NCBI RefSeq assembly: GCF_000723165.1 | Contig: NZ_HG322949.1 | Location: forward strand, 1,322,025-1,386,024 | DNA length: 64,000 nucleotides | DNA from: Janthinobacterium agaricidamnosum NBRC 102515 = DSM 9628 | GTDB taxonomy: Bacteria > Pseudomonadota > Gammaproteobacteria > Burkholderiales > Burkholderiaceae_D | Reading direction: 5' to 3' | In this document: piece after piece, positions 36,669 to 45,454 of the stretch | Layout: every line of letters begins with the position of its first letter | Position numbering within the stretch: the stretch's first letter is position 1 | Made by a program: the position numbers and the translations under genes | The notes under the pieces: model-generated | What the model saw: only the letters and a program-made list of their open reading frames with translations | Databases searched by the model: none | Told to the model about the DNA's origin: nothing

Positions 36669-37916
36669 ATGCGCATCAGCACCAAATCAATTTATGATAC
36701 CGGCAGCAACCAGCTGAACAATTTGCAGTCGGCCCTGAATCGCACCCAGATGCAAATGTCGACCAACCGCCGCAACCTGACGCCGGCCGACGATCCGATC
36801 GCCAGTGCGCGCGCGCTGGAAGTGTCGCAATCGCAATCGATCAATAACCAGCTGGTGACCAACCGTTCGAACGCCAAGAATTTTCTGTCGCAAGAAGATA
36901 TCGCGCTGGGCAACACCACCAATTTGTTGTCCGACGTCAAGGATTTGATCGTCAAGGCCGGTAACGGTTCGATGAAAGACGTCGACCGCGGCAGCCTGGC
37001 GACCGAACTGGAAGGGCGTTTGAACGATTTGCTGGGCATCGCCAATACCGCCGACGGCGCCGGCGGCTACCTGTTTTCCGGCTACAAGTCGACCACCCAG
37101 CCTTACACATTGAGTCCGACCGGCGCCGTCTACCAGGGCGACCAGGGCCAACGCACGCTGCAAGTCGGTTCGACCCGCACGCTGGCCACCAGCGATACCG
37201 GCAGCAATATATTCGACAACAATATGACCGGCAACGGCAAGTTCACCACGTCGGCCGCCGCCGCCAACTATACCAACGGCGGCTCGGGCATTATTTCCGG
37301 CGGTACGGTGACCAATGCGTCGGCCTTGACCGGCCACAAATATTCGATCGATTTCACGGTGACGCCGACCGGCATCGGCACCGAAACCAAGACCACCTAC
37401 ATCGTCACCGACACCACGCTGGGCGTGACGGTGCCGAATCCGGCCACGCCGACCGATTACGTGGCCGGCCAGGCGATCAGTTTTGATGGACAGCAAGTCG
37501 ATGTCAAGGGCAAGCCGGCCAACGGCGACAAGTTCAATACCGAACCCAGCGCCAAGGAATCGATCTTTACCACGATCAAGAACCTGATCGGCGTGCTGCG
37601 CTCGCCGAGCGAGGGCGAGGCGGGCCAGGCCAAGCTGACCAACGGCTTGAACGCGGCCCACGACATTATCGACACCGCGTACGACAATGTGCTGTCGGTG
37701 CGTTCGGAAGTCGGGTCGCGCCTGAAGGAACTCGATTACCTGGACAGTTCCGGCGACGACCTGAACATCCAGTATGAAAGCACGCTGAACGATTTGCAGG
37801 GCTTGGACGTGGTCAAAACCATTTCCCTGTTCACCCAGCAGCAAACCACCTTGCAGGCGGCGCAAAAATCATTCACGGCCGTCTCGGGATTGTCGCTGTT
37901 CAATTACATCAACTGA
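36669..37916 (+). CDS. flgL: Hook-filament junction protein FlgL
   Basis: A 415-residue flagellin-like hook-associated protein 3. It starts MRISTKSIYDTGSNQLNNLQSALNRTQMQMSTNRRNLTPADDPIASARALE and ends LQGLDVVKTISLFTQQQTTLQAAQKSFTAVSGLSLFNYIN. The ATG at 36669 begins the family motif. It follows flgK by 44 bp and a strong terminator ends the unit. Confidence 0.97.
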   Translation: MRISTKSIYDTGSNQLNNLQSALNRTQMQMSTNRRNLTPADDPIASARALEVSQSQSINNQLVTNRSNAKNFLSQEDIALGNTTNLLSDVKDLIVKAGNGSMKDVDRGSLATELEGRLNDLLGIANTADGAGGYLFSGYKSTTQPYTLSPTGAVYQGDQGQRTLQVGSTRTLATSDTGSNIFDNNMTGNGKFTTSAAAANYTNGGSGIISGGTVTNASALTGHKYSIDFTVTPTGIGTETKTTYIVTDTTLGVTVPNPATPTDYVAGQAISFDGQQVDVKGKPANGDKFNTEPSAKESIFTTIKNLIGVLRSPSEGEAGQAKLTNGLNAAHDIIDTAYDNVLSVRSEVGSRLKELDYLDSSGDDLNIQYESTLNDLQGLDVVKTISLFTQQQTTLQAAQKSFTAVSGLSLFNYIN

Positions 37917-37938
37917 CGAGCGGGCAGGCGTTTCACGA

Positions 37939-37974
37939 ACGGGCCGGTGCTGGTGCGCCGGCCCGTTTTGTTTG
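37939..37974 (+). terminator. Terminator after flgKL
   Basis: AACGGGCCGG pairs with CCGGCCCGTT across an eight- to ten-base loop and is followed by TTGTTTGAG. It lies 23 bases past the flgL stop. Confidence 0.82.
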
Positions 37975-38086
37975 AGCATGCCCAAAAAATAGTGTTAATT
38001 TGCAACATTTCCTTTGGTTCCCTTTAGTTTCTTTTTATTATTTGTTTTAGAATAAGAAAATACTGAGGCTTGAACTGGGGGAAATC

Positions 38087-38395
38087 ATGTTGTCAACTAT
38101 CGGCGTCTCGTCCTTGGGCCGGGCCGGCTTGAGTGTCGATACGCAACAGCGTATCGAAGTGTTGATGCTGCAATTGAAGGACTTGAGCAAGAAGTCCATG
38201 CAAACGCGCAAGCAAATGATGGAGACCGCCGACCCGGCCACGCGCGAGGTGTTGATGAAGGCCCTGAGCGAATTGCAGGATGTCGAACGGATGGTGCAAG
38301 CGCAGATCGCGCAATTGCAGCAAAGCGACCAGCGCCGCCAGGAGATGCGCGAACAGGCGCAGCAGCAAGAAGCGGCCCAAAGAACAAACAAATAA
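38087..38395 (+). CDS. Small coiled-coil protein of unknown function
   Basis: I do not recognise this 102-residue protein. Residues 18 to about 98 form one predicted helix rich in Gln, Met, Glu and Arg with heptad spacing (DTQQRIEVLMLQLKDLSKKSMQTRKQMMETADPATREVLMKALSELQDVERMVQAQIAQLQQ). It has no signal peptide. GGGGGAAATC before the ATG is a strong ribosome site, and an AT-rich 90-bp stretch upstream would suit its own promoter. Its place between flgL and fliR suggests a flagellar accessory or chaperone-like role; that is inference only. Confidence 0.75.
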   Translation: MLSTIGVSSLGRAGLSVDTQQRIEVLMLQLKDLSKKSMQTRKQMMETADPATREVLMKALSELQDVERMVQAQIAQLQQSDQRRQEMREQAQQQEAAQRTNK

Positions 38396-38422
38396 GCGCT
38401 GTGCTGGCGGACGCCGGCGGAT

Positions 38423-38830
38423 TCACTGGCCAGCCAGCAAATCGTGCGCATTCAACAGCGCATAAATGATCTCGGGATGGTTGTCGAGGCAGCGCCGGAT
38501 CGCCGCCGGCACGGCTTGCCGGGTCTTGCGGCACAAGCCCGCTTGCGCGCCGAGTGCGATCGTCAAGCCGCGCGCGCTGCGCACTTCGTGTGGGCCGGGT
38601 TCGATGTGCAGCTCGATGCCGAGTAGTTGCTTCATCCGCATGCCCAGCGCCAGCAAGTCTTGATAACTGCCGATCGCCTCGATGCGGTCGATCAGTTTTT
38701 TCTCTTCTTCCCGTGTCAGCCGCAAGATGCGCAGGTCGCCGTCCGGCGTTTGCAGCAAGACGTCGCGCTGGCACACGCACAGCGGCGGCGGGCATTCGGT
38801 GCGGATCGGGAAGGGCAAGGTCGCTGGCAT
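38423..38830 (-). CDS. Conserved-looking protein of unknown function
   Basis: A protein of 135 residues (ATG at 38830), or 146 if the GTG at 38863 is used; neither start has a strong ribosome site. The N-terminal part has a cysteine cluster TECPPPLCVCQRD. The middle is charged and helical (LTREEEKKLIDRIEAIGSYQDLLALGMRMKQLLGIE), and the end is AIRRCLDNHPEIIYALLNAHDLLAGQ. I know no function for it. It lies between the fliL-R operon end and the small coiled-coil gene, 28 bp from the latter in convergent orientation. Confidence 0.68.
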   Translation of the reverse strand: MPATLPFPIRTECPPPLCVCQRDVLLQTPDGDLRILRLTREEEKKLIDRIEAIGSYQDLLALGMRMKQLLGIELHIEPGPHEVRSARGLTIALGAQAGLCRKTRQAVPAAIRRCLDNHPEIIYALLNAHDLLAGQ

Positions 38831-38911
38831 CGGCTCGCTATCATAGCGCTGTATCGTCGCCACAGTATCCCGCGCCCGGAGCTGCCTGTCAAACGTGCAT
38901 CGCCAGCCAAG

Positions 38912-39760
38912 TCACGGCGGTATCGGCGGCGCCGGCGGCAGCACCTTCGGCACTGGCGGCGGCGCGGTTTTTTGCTGCGCGCTGAAACTGCGCGGCAACA
39001 GGCGGGCGTTTTCTATGCCTTGCAAAAATAGCGTCTGGAACGGTCCGGCCAGGTAGGGCAGCGTCATGCCGACCATGGCCAGGCCGATCCCCAGCGTGAT
39101 CGGGAAGCCGATGCCGAACAAATTCAGTTGCGGCGCGGTGCGCGTCAGGATACCGAGCGCGACGTTGGTGATCAGCAGCGCGGCGACGATCGGCATCGCA
39201 ATTTGCAGGCCGGTGCCGAAGATGACGCCGCCCAGGTCGGCCAGGTGCTTGAAGCCGCCGGCGCTGATCGGCGTGGCCGAGATCGGCAAGCTGACAAAAC
39301 TTTCCGCCAGCGCCGCCAGCAATACCAGGTGCGCGTTCACCGCCAGGAACACCATGGTGCCCATCAGCGCCAGGAATTGGCTGATCGCCGACGAACGGCC
39401 CTTGGTCATCGGGTCGAAAAAGCTGGCAAAACCGAGGCCCATCGTCAGGCTGGCGATTTCACCGGCCATTTCAACCGCGGCGAACACTACCCGGATCGAA
39501 AAACCCATCGCCAGTCCGACCAGCATTTCCTGGGTAATGATCAGCAAGCCGGCCAGCGACAGCGGATTGGCGGCCGGCAGCGCCGGCACGGTCGGCGCGA
39601 TGATCATCGCCAGCAAGACGCCGAAGCCGATCTTGGTGGTGGTGGGCACTGCCGAATTGCCCAGCAGCGGCGCGGCGGCGATCAGGCCGAGGATGCGGCT
39701 GAGCGGCCACAGCAGCGCAGCGATCCAGGTATTCAGTTCGACGCTCGACAGCGTCAGCAT
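38912..39760 (-). CDS. fliR: Flagellar export gate protein FliR
   Basis: A 282-residue export gate membrane protein with about six membrane segments, starting MLTLSSVELNTWIAALLWPLSRILGLIAAAPLLG. The C-terminal 25 residues are Pro-rich and beyond the usual end (about 260). Last gene of the fliLMNOPQR operon. Confidence 0.97.
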   Translation of the reverse strand: MLTLSSVELNTWIAALLWPLSRILGLIAAAPLLGNSAVPTTTKIGFGVLLAMIIAPTVPALPAANPLSLAGLLIITQEMLVGLAMGFSIRVVFAAVEMAGEIASLTMGLGFASFFDPMTKGRSSAISQFLALMGTMVFLAVNAHLVLLAALAESFVSLPISATPISAGGFKHLADLGGVIFGTGLQIAMPIVAALLITNVALGILTRTAPQLNLFGIGFPITLGIGLAMVGMTLPYLAGPFQTLFLQGIENARLLPRSFSAQQKTAPPPVPKVLPPAPPIPP

Positions 39761-39784
39761 GGTACGGCCCGCATCCGTTGACGG

Positions 39785-40054
39785 TCAGCCGACCAGGCCG
39801 GGAATGCCGGTAAATACCTGGCGCATATAGTCGAGCATTACCGACAGCATCCACGGCCCGGCCACCACCAGCGCGACAAAAATGCCGACCAGCTTCGGTA
39901 TGAAGGACAGTGTCGCCTCATTGATCTGGGTCGCTGCCTGGAAGATGCTGACGATCAAGCCGATGATCAGCGCCACCAGCAGCATCGGCGCGGCCACCAT
40001 CAGGGTGACTTCCATCGCCGTGCGGCCCAGTGTCATGACGCTTTCAGGAGTCAT
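39785..40054 (-). CDS. fliQ: Flagellar export gate protein FliQ
   Basis: An 89-residue protein, exactly the usual length, with two membrane hairpin segments (MVAAPMLLVALIIGLIVSIFQAATQINEATLSFIPKLVGIFVALVVAGPWML). Lies between fliP and fliR. Confidence 0.98.
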   Translation of the reverse strand: MTPESVMTLGRTAMEVTLMVAAPMLLVALIIGLIVSIFQAATQINEATLSFIPKLVGIFVALVVAGPWMLSVMLDYMRQVFTGIPGLVG

Positions 40055-40063
40055 CGTTGCACC

Positions 40064-40861
40064 TTAATAAAAACTTTGCGACAGGGAGCCGAGCAGCAAT
40101 TGCCAGCCGTCGACCAGCACGAACAGCATCAGCTTGAACGGCAGCGAAATCACCGCCGGCGACATCATCATCATCCCCATCGACATCAGCACCGACGCCA
40201 CCACCATGTCGATGATCAGGAACGGGATGAAAATGGCGAAACCGATCTGGAACGCGGTCTTCAATTCGCTGGTGATGAAGGCCGGCACCAGGATCCGCAG
40301 CGGCACGTCTTCCGGCCCCTGCAGCGCCGGCGAGCGCGACATCTTGGCGAACAGCGCCAGGTCGGCCTGGCGGGTTTGCTTGAGCATGAATGCCTTCAGC
40401 GGCTCGACGCCCTTGTCCATCGCCTGCGTCATGTTGATCTTGTTTTCCTGCAAGGGCAGGTAAGCGTCGGTATAAATCTTGTCGAACACCGGCCCCATGA
40501 CGAACAACGTCAAAAACAGCGCCAGCCCGACCATCACCTGGTTCGGCGGCGCCGACTGGGTGCCGAGCGCCTGGCGCAGCAGCGACAGGACGATGATGAT
40601 GCGGGTAAAACAGGTCATCATCAGCAAGGCCGCCGGCAAGAATGACAACGAGGTCATCAGGATCAGCGTTTGCACCGGCAGCGAATAATTCTGGCCGCCG
40701 CCCGGCGCAGGCGTGCTGGTGAAGGCCGGAATGCCCGGCTCGGCCAGGGCCCACACCGGCAAGGCCAGCGCGGCCGCGGCCAGCAGCCACTTCAACGGCG
40801 TGCGCAAGTTGGTCGGGATGGTTGACGATAGGGCAGAATACATGCGCCGCTTACTTCCCAT
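40064..40861 (-). CDS. fliP: Flagellar export gate protein FliP
   Basis: A 265-residue export gate protein with a cleavable signal peptide ([19 protein letters not shown]) and the core motifs [35 protein letters not shown] and [19 protein letters not shown]. The first ATG (40861) overlaps the fliO end by 11 bases and has no clear ribosome site; an ATG at 40843 with GGGAAG ten bases upstream is an equally good start and gives 259 residues. Confidence 0.96.
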   Translation of the reverse strand: MGSKRRMYSALSSTIPTNLRTPLKWLLAAAALALPVWALAEPGIPAFTSTPAPGGGQNYSLPVQTLILMTSLSFLPAALLMMTCFTRIIIVLSLLRQALGTQSAPPNQVMVGLALFLTLFVMGPVFDKIYTDAYLPLQENKINMTQAMDKGVEPLKAFMLKQTRQADLALFAKMSRSPALQGPEDVPLRILVPAFITSELKTAFQIGFAIFIPFLIIDMVVASVLMSMGMMMMSPAVISLPFKLMLFVLVDGWQLLLGSLSQSFY

Positions 40862-41423
40862 TGCGTTTTTCGATGGTCTGTTTCAGCCACTCGGAAAAAT
40901 TGCTCGCAGCCAAGCCATTTTGCGGCGCAGGCGGCAAGGCCAGTTCCGCTTCCTGGCGCGGCAGCGTGGCCAGCGCATTGACCCGTCCCGGCGACGCGCC
41001 GACGACGATCCACTGGTCCGCCACTTCGATCAGCATGATGCGTTCGCGTCCGCCCAGGCTCAGCGAACTGAGCAGGCGCAGCCGGCTATTGCCGCCGGCC
41101 GGTTTCGGGCCGTAGCGTTTCATGAACCAGGCCAGGCCGATCAGCAAGGCCAGCACGAATACCAGCGCCAGGATGGTTTGCAGCAGGCTGCCGGCCGACG
41201 GCGAATTGCTGGACAGCTGCACCGGCGCCGGCGCCGCGGCGGCTGGCGTAGCCGCCGGCGTGTCCGTTGGCGGGGCCGCAACAGGCGCCGCAGCGGCGGC
41301 ATCAGTGGCCGCCGATGCCGCGGAGACGGCCGCGGCGGAAACCGTTTCGGGCGCGGCCGCATAGGCCAGGCCGCCCAGCGCCAGCGACAGGGCCAGCAGA
41401 GACTTTAATAAAACAGGCTTCAT
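40851..41423 (-). CDS. fliO: Flagellar biosynthesis protein FliO
   Basis: A 190-residue FliO: a signal-like N-terminus, an Ala/Pro-rich periplasmic stretch (about residues 20-75), one membrane segment ([23 protein letters not shown]) and a cytoplasmic domain with [31 protein letters not shown]. FliO helps FliP assembly. It overlaps fliN by four bases. Confidence 0.93.
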   Translation of the reverse strand: MKPVLLKSLLALSLALGGLAYAAAPETVSAAAVSAASAATDAAAAAPVAAPPTDTPAATPAAAAPAPVQLSSNSPSAGSLLQTILALVFVLALLIGLAWFMKRYGPKPAGGNSRLRLLSSLSLGGRERIMLIEVADQWIVVGASPGRVNALATLPRQEAELALPPAPQNGLAASNFSEWLKQTIEKRNGK

Positions 41424-41854
41424 TTATTCAATTTTCTAATGCGTTCGGATGGCGTGATGATATCGGTCAGGCGGATGCCGAACTTGTCGTTGACCACCAC
41501 CACTTCGCCCTGGGCGATCAGGCAGCCGTTGACCAGCACGTCCATCGGTTCGCCGGCCAGGCCGTCGAGCTCGACCACCGAACCTTGCGCCAGCTGCAGC
41601 AAGTTCTTGATGGCGATCTTGGTGCGGCCCAGTTCGACCGTCAATTGCACCGGGATATCGAGAATAAAATCGATATCGTTATGGGTCTCGGTTTTCGACG
41701 CCTGCTTCGAAAAATCCTTGAACACGGCCGCACTGGCCGCGCTGGCGGTACTGTTGGCCTGGTTTTGCAGCGCTTCGGCTTCCGCCTTGGCTTGCTCGGC
41801 GATGGCGGCGCCCCAATCGTCTTCCGCGCTTTGATCGTCTTGGTTATCGGACAT
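41420..41854 (-). CDS. fliN: Flagellar motor switch protein FliN
   Basis: A 144-residue C-ring protein with the SpoA domain at the end (LDIPVQLTVELGRTKIAIKNLLQLAQGSVVELDGLAGEPMDVLVNGCLIAQGEVVVVNDKFGIRLTDII). The acidic/Ala-rich N-terminal 55 residues are variable in the family. Confidence 0.98.
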   Translation of the reverse strand: MSDNQDDQSAEDDWGAAIAEQAKAEAEALQNQANSTASAASAAVFKDFSKQASKTETHNDIDFILDIPVQLTVELGRTKIAIKNLLQLAQGSVVELDGLAGEPMDVLVNGCLIAQGEVVVVNDKFGIRLTDIITPSERIRKLNK

Positions 41855-41898
41855 GACACTCTCCTGTGATACGGACTCCGGCCGCGATGCGGCCGCTA

Positions 41899-42879
41899 TT
41901 ATTTGATGTTATCGGCATTGGCAAGCAGTTTCTCCACCTTTAATGCATATTGTCCATTCAATACCCCGTAAGTGCAATCCATCACCGGCACCCCATCGAC
42001 GGTGGCGGCAATCAATTCGGGTATATTCAGCGGAATGATGTCGCCGACCTTCATGTTCAGGATTTCATCGAACGACACGCGTGCGGTGCCCAGCGACGCC
42101 ACCAGCTCGACTTCGGCGATCTGGATTTGCTGCGTCATCAGGCGTATCCAGCGCTTGTCCACTTCCAGCGCCTCGCCTTGCAGGCTGGACGTCAGCGCGT
42201 CGCGGATCGGCTCGATCATCGAATACGGCATGCAAAAGTGGATCTGGCCCGATACCGAACCGAGTTCCACCGTGAAGGTCGACGCCACCACCACCTCGTT
42301 CGGCGTGGCGATGTTGGCGAACTGGGTATTCATTTCCGAGCGGATATACTCGAATTCGACCGGAAATACCGGTTCCCATGACTTGGTGTACGCCTCGAAC
42401 ACGATATCGAGGATGCGCAAGATGATGCGCTGCTCGGTCTGGGTAAAGTCGCGGCCTTCGACGCGGGTATGGAAACGGCCGTCGCCACCGAACAGATTAT
42501 CGACCAGCAAGAACACCAGGCCCGGATCGAACACCATCAGCGCGGTGCCGCGCAACGGTTTCATGTGCACCAGGTTCAAATTGGTCGGCACCACCAGGTT
42601 GCGGATGAATTCGCTGTATTTCGAGACCCGCACCGAGCCGACCGAGACTTCGGCGCTGCGGCGCAGGAAGTTGAACAAGCCGACCCGCAACAGGCGCGCG
42701 AAGCGCTCGTTGATGATTTCCAGCGTCGGCATGCGGCCGCGCACGATCCGTTCCTGGGTGGCCAGGTTGTAGGTGCGCACGCCCGTGACTTCTTCCGGCG
42801 CCTGCGCGTCGTCCTGATCTCCGTTGACGCCCTTGAGCAGGGCATCGACTTCTTCCTGGGAAAGGAAATTATCGGCCAT
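41899..42879 (-). CDS. fliM: Flagellar motor switch protein FliM
   Basis: A 326-residue C-ring protein. The CheY-P binding helix is at the very start (FLSQEEVDALLKG), the middle domain binds FliG and the C-terminal SpoA domain pairs with FliN. Length is normal. An intact CheY-binding motif implies chemotactic switching although no che gene is in the window. Confidence 0.98.
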   Translation of the reverse strand: MADNFLSQEEVDALLKGVNGDQDDAQAPEEVTGVRTYNLATQERIVRGRMPTLEIINERFARLLRVGLFNFLRRSAEVSVGSVRVSKYSEFIRNLVVPTNLNLVHMKPLRGTALMVFDPGLVFLLVDNLFGGDGRFHTRVEGRDFTQTEQRIILRILDIVFEAYTKSWEPVFPVEFEYIRSEMNTQFANIATPNEVVVASTFTVELGSVSGQIHFCMPYSMIEPIRDALTSSLQGEALEVDKRWIRLMTQQIQIAEVELVASLGTARVSFDEILNMKVGDIIPLNIPELIAATVDGVPVMDCTYGVLNGQYALKVEKLLANADNIK

Positions 42880-42885
42880 GACTGC

Positions 42886-43383
42886 TTATTGAATAATGAA
42901 TGCGGTAAATAACACTTCAGACACGTCTTGCGGCGCGCCTTTCTCTTCAAACGGTTGTTTCACTTGCGCGATGATTTCCTGCGCCAATTGATGCTTGCCT
43001 TCGACGGTATTCAAGTCGGAGGCTTTTTTGCCGGATAACAGCAGCAGCAAACGGCTGCGCACTTTCGGCATGTTTTCCTTGATCAATTCCACCTGTTCCG
43101 CGCCGTTGACTTGCAAAGTGAATGCCACTTGCAAATATTGCTCGCCATTTTCAGGCTGCAAATTGACCGTGAACGGCTCGATCGGCACGAATACCGGCGG
43201 ACCGGATTTGGCCGCCACTTTCTTGTGCGGCTCGCCTTCCGGTTTGCCATGCAAGAAAAACCAGGCGGCGCCGCCGCCACCGCCGCCGGCCACCAGCACC
43301 GCGGCAAGCACGATCATCAAAAGCTTTTTCTTCGACCCGCCGGCTGGCGGCGGAGCCAGGTCTGCTTTGGCATCTGCTTTCAT
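42886..43383 (-). CDS. fliL: Flagellar basal-body protein FliL
   Basis: A single-pass membrane protein around the stator, 165 residues from this ATG, with a membrane segment KKLLMIVLAAVLVAGGGGGGAAWFFL and the periplasmic FliL domain (FVPIEPFTVNLQPENGEQYLQVAFTLQV). A TTG at 43401 with AAGG upstream would add six residues and cannot be excluded. It heads the fliLMNOPQR operon, separated from fliK by about 170 bp that contain a GCCGGG/CCCGGC hairpin and, at 43446-43453, a lone GCCGATAA on the minus strand without a proper -35. Confidence 0.93.
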   Translation of the reverse strand: MKADAKADLAPPPAGGSKKKLLMIVLAAVLVAGGGGGGAAWFFLHGKPEGEPHKKVAAKSGPPVFVPIEPFTVNLQPENGEQYLQVAFTLQVNGAEQVELIKENMPKVRSRLLLLLSGKKASDLNTVEGKHQLAQEIIAQVKQPFEEKGAPQDVSEVLFTAFIIQ

Positions 43384-43572
43384 TTTGGGATTTGCTTTCA
43401 ATGGAACCTTGCTGCATGGAAGTGGATCACGACGCCATTATGTCATTATCGGCAAATCCCGTGATAAAGGATGTGCCGAAAAGACACTCTAACCGCCATC
43501 ATCTCGACATTTCCACCCGAAAATAACCATTTAGCCGGGCGCCTACCTGGGCTCATCGTACCCGGCAGTGCA

Positions 43573-44925
43573 TCAGGCGAAGGTATCGACCATGCCCTGC
43601 GACGCGCTGCGGCTGACCGAACCGGCCGTGCGCGCCGTGCCATCGGCGCCGTCGCCATCGCCGCCAGTGCCGTTACCCCGGCCATTGCCGCCGTTATTGC
43701 CGGCAAAGCGGGCCTGGGTATTGGCCTGGTTTTGCTGTTCCTGGGTGCCGGCCGACACGGTGGCGCTGCCGAACTGGATGCCGGCGTCGCTCATGATTTC
43801 GCGCAATCGCGGCAATGCCGCTTCCAGCGCCTGGCGCACTTCCGGCTGCGACGACGTAAAGGCGGCGTCGGTTTGCTCGTTAGTCACTTTCAGCACGACT
43901 TGCAGCGGGCCCAGATCGGGCGGATTCAGCGTCAGCGTGGCGCTGTGATCGCCGCCGCCAACCATCCAGACGATTTTCTGGCCCAGTTGCTGGTCCCAGG
44001 CCGGCGTGCCGACCCGGCCATTCAATTTATCGGCTGGAATCGCGGCGGCCGCTTCGGCGATGTGCAGCGCGGCCTGTTGCACCGGCGCCGCGATTTTGCT
44101 GGCGTCGGGCAAGGCGTCCTTGATCAGCGCTGTCGCGTCGGCCTGGCCTTCCTTGGTTTTGAGGGCGCTCAACTGGGCCTGGTCGAGCTGCAATTTACCG
44201 GCCTCGGCCTTGCCTTGGGTGGCGTCGGCGGCTGCCTGGGCCGTGCCGGCCTTGGCTTGCGCCGCTTCCAGCCCTGCCGCGAAGTCGCCGCTGTCGGCTG
44301 CGCCGTCCGTCTTGCCAGCGTCGCCGCTGACCACCAGGCCTGGCCTGGCCTTGCCGGCCGCCGCCGTATCGACGATGGCCGCTCCGGATTTGGCAAGTTT
44401 CAAGCCGGCCGCCGCACTGTCTTGCTTAGTTTGTATTATTTCTTGCGCCGTGGCGGCATCGGCCGCATCGGCCGGCTTGGCCAAAGGAGCGATCGCCTGT
44501 TTCATGCTGGCCACCAGGGCCAGCAAGTCGCTTGCCGGATCGGCGACCGCCACTTGCTTGTCGCTGTCATCCTGTTTGTCGCTATCGCCGCTCTTGGCGG
44601 CGGTGGTTTGATCGCCGGCGGCAGGCTTGGTTTCGGCGGGCTGCGCCGCTTGCGGCTGGCCAGCCTGCGGCGGCGCTTCGGCCGCTTTGCTGTCGCTGGC
44701 CTGGACCGGCTTGCCGTTGGCCGGCGGCGCTGGCGGCGCCGGTGCTTTAGGCGCCTGCGCGGTATTGCTGGCCTGGGTCTGCTTATTCAGCGCCTGGCGC
44801 TGCTCCATCTGACGCGCCAGCGTGCGCTGGAAATCAGCGTCGGCGCTGCCCATGGCGCTGCTGTTCTTCGGCTGCGGAGTCGGGGCCGGGCTGCTCGGCT
44901 GAACTTGAGAAATCGGGGTTTGCAT
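43573..44925 (-). CDS. fliK: Flagellar hook-length control protein FliK
   Basis: A 450-residue molecular ruler. The first 270 residues are Ala/Gln/Lys-rich and presumably unfolded; the conserved C-terminal domain begins near residue 275 (LNGRVGTPAWDQQLGQKIVWMVGGGDHSATLTLNPPDLGPLQVVLKVTNEQTDAAFTSSQPEVRQALEAALPRLREIMSDAGI) and interacts with FlhB. Placement after fliJ confirms it as the standard FliK. A second FliK-like gene lies at 52132. Confidence 0.96.
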   Translation of the reverse strand: MQTPISQVQPSSPAPTPQPKNSSAMGSADADFQRTLARQMEQRQALNKQTQASNTAQAPKAPAPPAPPANGKPVQASDSKAAEAPPQAGQPQAAQPAETKPAAGDQTTAAKSGDSDKQDDSDKQVAVADPASDLLALVASMKQAIAPLAKPADAADAATAQEIIQTKQDSAAAGLKLAKSGAAIVDTAAAGKARPGLVVSGDAGKTDGAADSGDFAAGLEAAQAKAGTAQAAADATQGKAEAGKLQLDQAQLSALKTKEGQADATALIKDALPDASKIAAPVQQAALHIAEAAAAIPADKLNGRVGTPAWDQQLGQKIVWMVGGGDHSATLTLNPPDLGPLQVVLKVTNEQTDAAFTSSQPEVRQALEAALPRLREIMSDAGIQFGSATVSAGTQEQQNQANTQARFAGNNGGNGRGNGTGGDGDGADGTARTAGSVSRSASQGMVDTFA

Positions 44926-44981
44926 GGATGCGCCGCTAATAAAGAGTGTTGAACCGATCGGTTTGCTGGCCTGGTGCGCTG

Positions 44982-45422
44982 TCAGCGTTTGTAATACGCT
45001 TGCCGCGCCGCATGTTCGTCCATCGCTTTCTGGTCACGCTTGTTTTCCAGCTTTAACGCATGTTCCTGCGCCCGGGTATCGAGCGTGGTGTACGACATGC
45101 GCTTGCGTTCGGCGGCTTGCCAGGCGGTTTTTTCCTGGTCGCTGCGCACGCGCGCAAAATTCACGACTTCCTGTTGCCCGAGAATAGCGCTGTCGAGCTT
45201 GCCCATGAAGGCCTGGAAATTACGATAGGCCATAGGCGTCATGCCATCCGCCATCGTCGCCTGGAAACGCTGCGCGTAATCCTCGCGGTAGTTGGCCAGC
45301 ATGTCGAGCTTTTGCTGGCTGTCATCGACCGCTTTTAATGCCGCGCCAAGGCGCTTCGCAGCGTCGTCCGTTTCGCGCTGTGCCAGATCGATCAGTGTTT
45401 CTAGTTGGGAACGTGAAGCCAT
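44982..45422 (-). CDS. fliJ: Flagellar export protein FliJ
   Basis: A 146-residue two-helix coiled-coil protein (RSQLETLIDLAQRETDDAAKRLGAALKAVDDSQQKLDMLANYREDYAQRF), the ATPase stalk of the export apparatus. Lies directly after fliI. Confidence 0.95.
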   Translation of the reverse strand: MASRSQLETLIDLAQRETDDAAKRLGAALKAVDDSQQKLDMLANYREDYAQRFQATMADGMTPMAYRNFQAFMGKLDSAILGQQEVVNFARVRSDQEKTAWQAAERKRMSYTTLDTRAQEHALKLENKRDQKAMDEHAARQAYYKR

Positions 45423-45454
45423 GATGAATTATAGGCCGCTTAGATTGCCGGTGA

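Noticed and set aside
43446..43472. A sigma-28-like -10 (GCCGATAA) in front of fliL
   Set aside because: The -10 is exact but the sequence 11 bp upstream (ATCCTTTA) does not resemble the -35, and fliL is normally an earlier-class gene.
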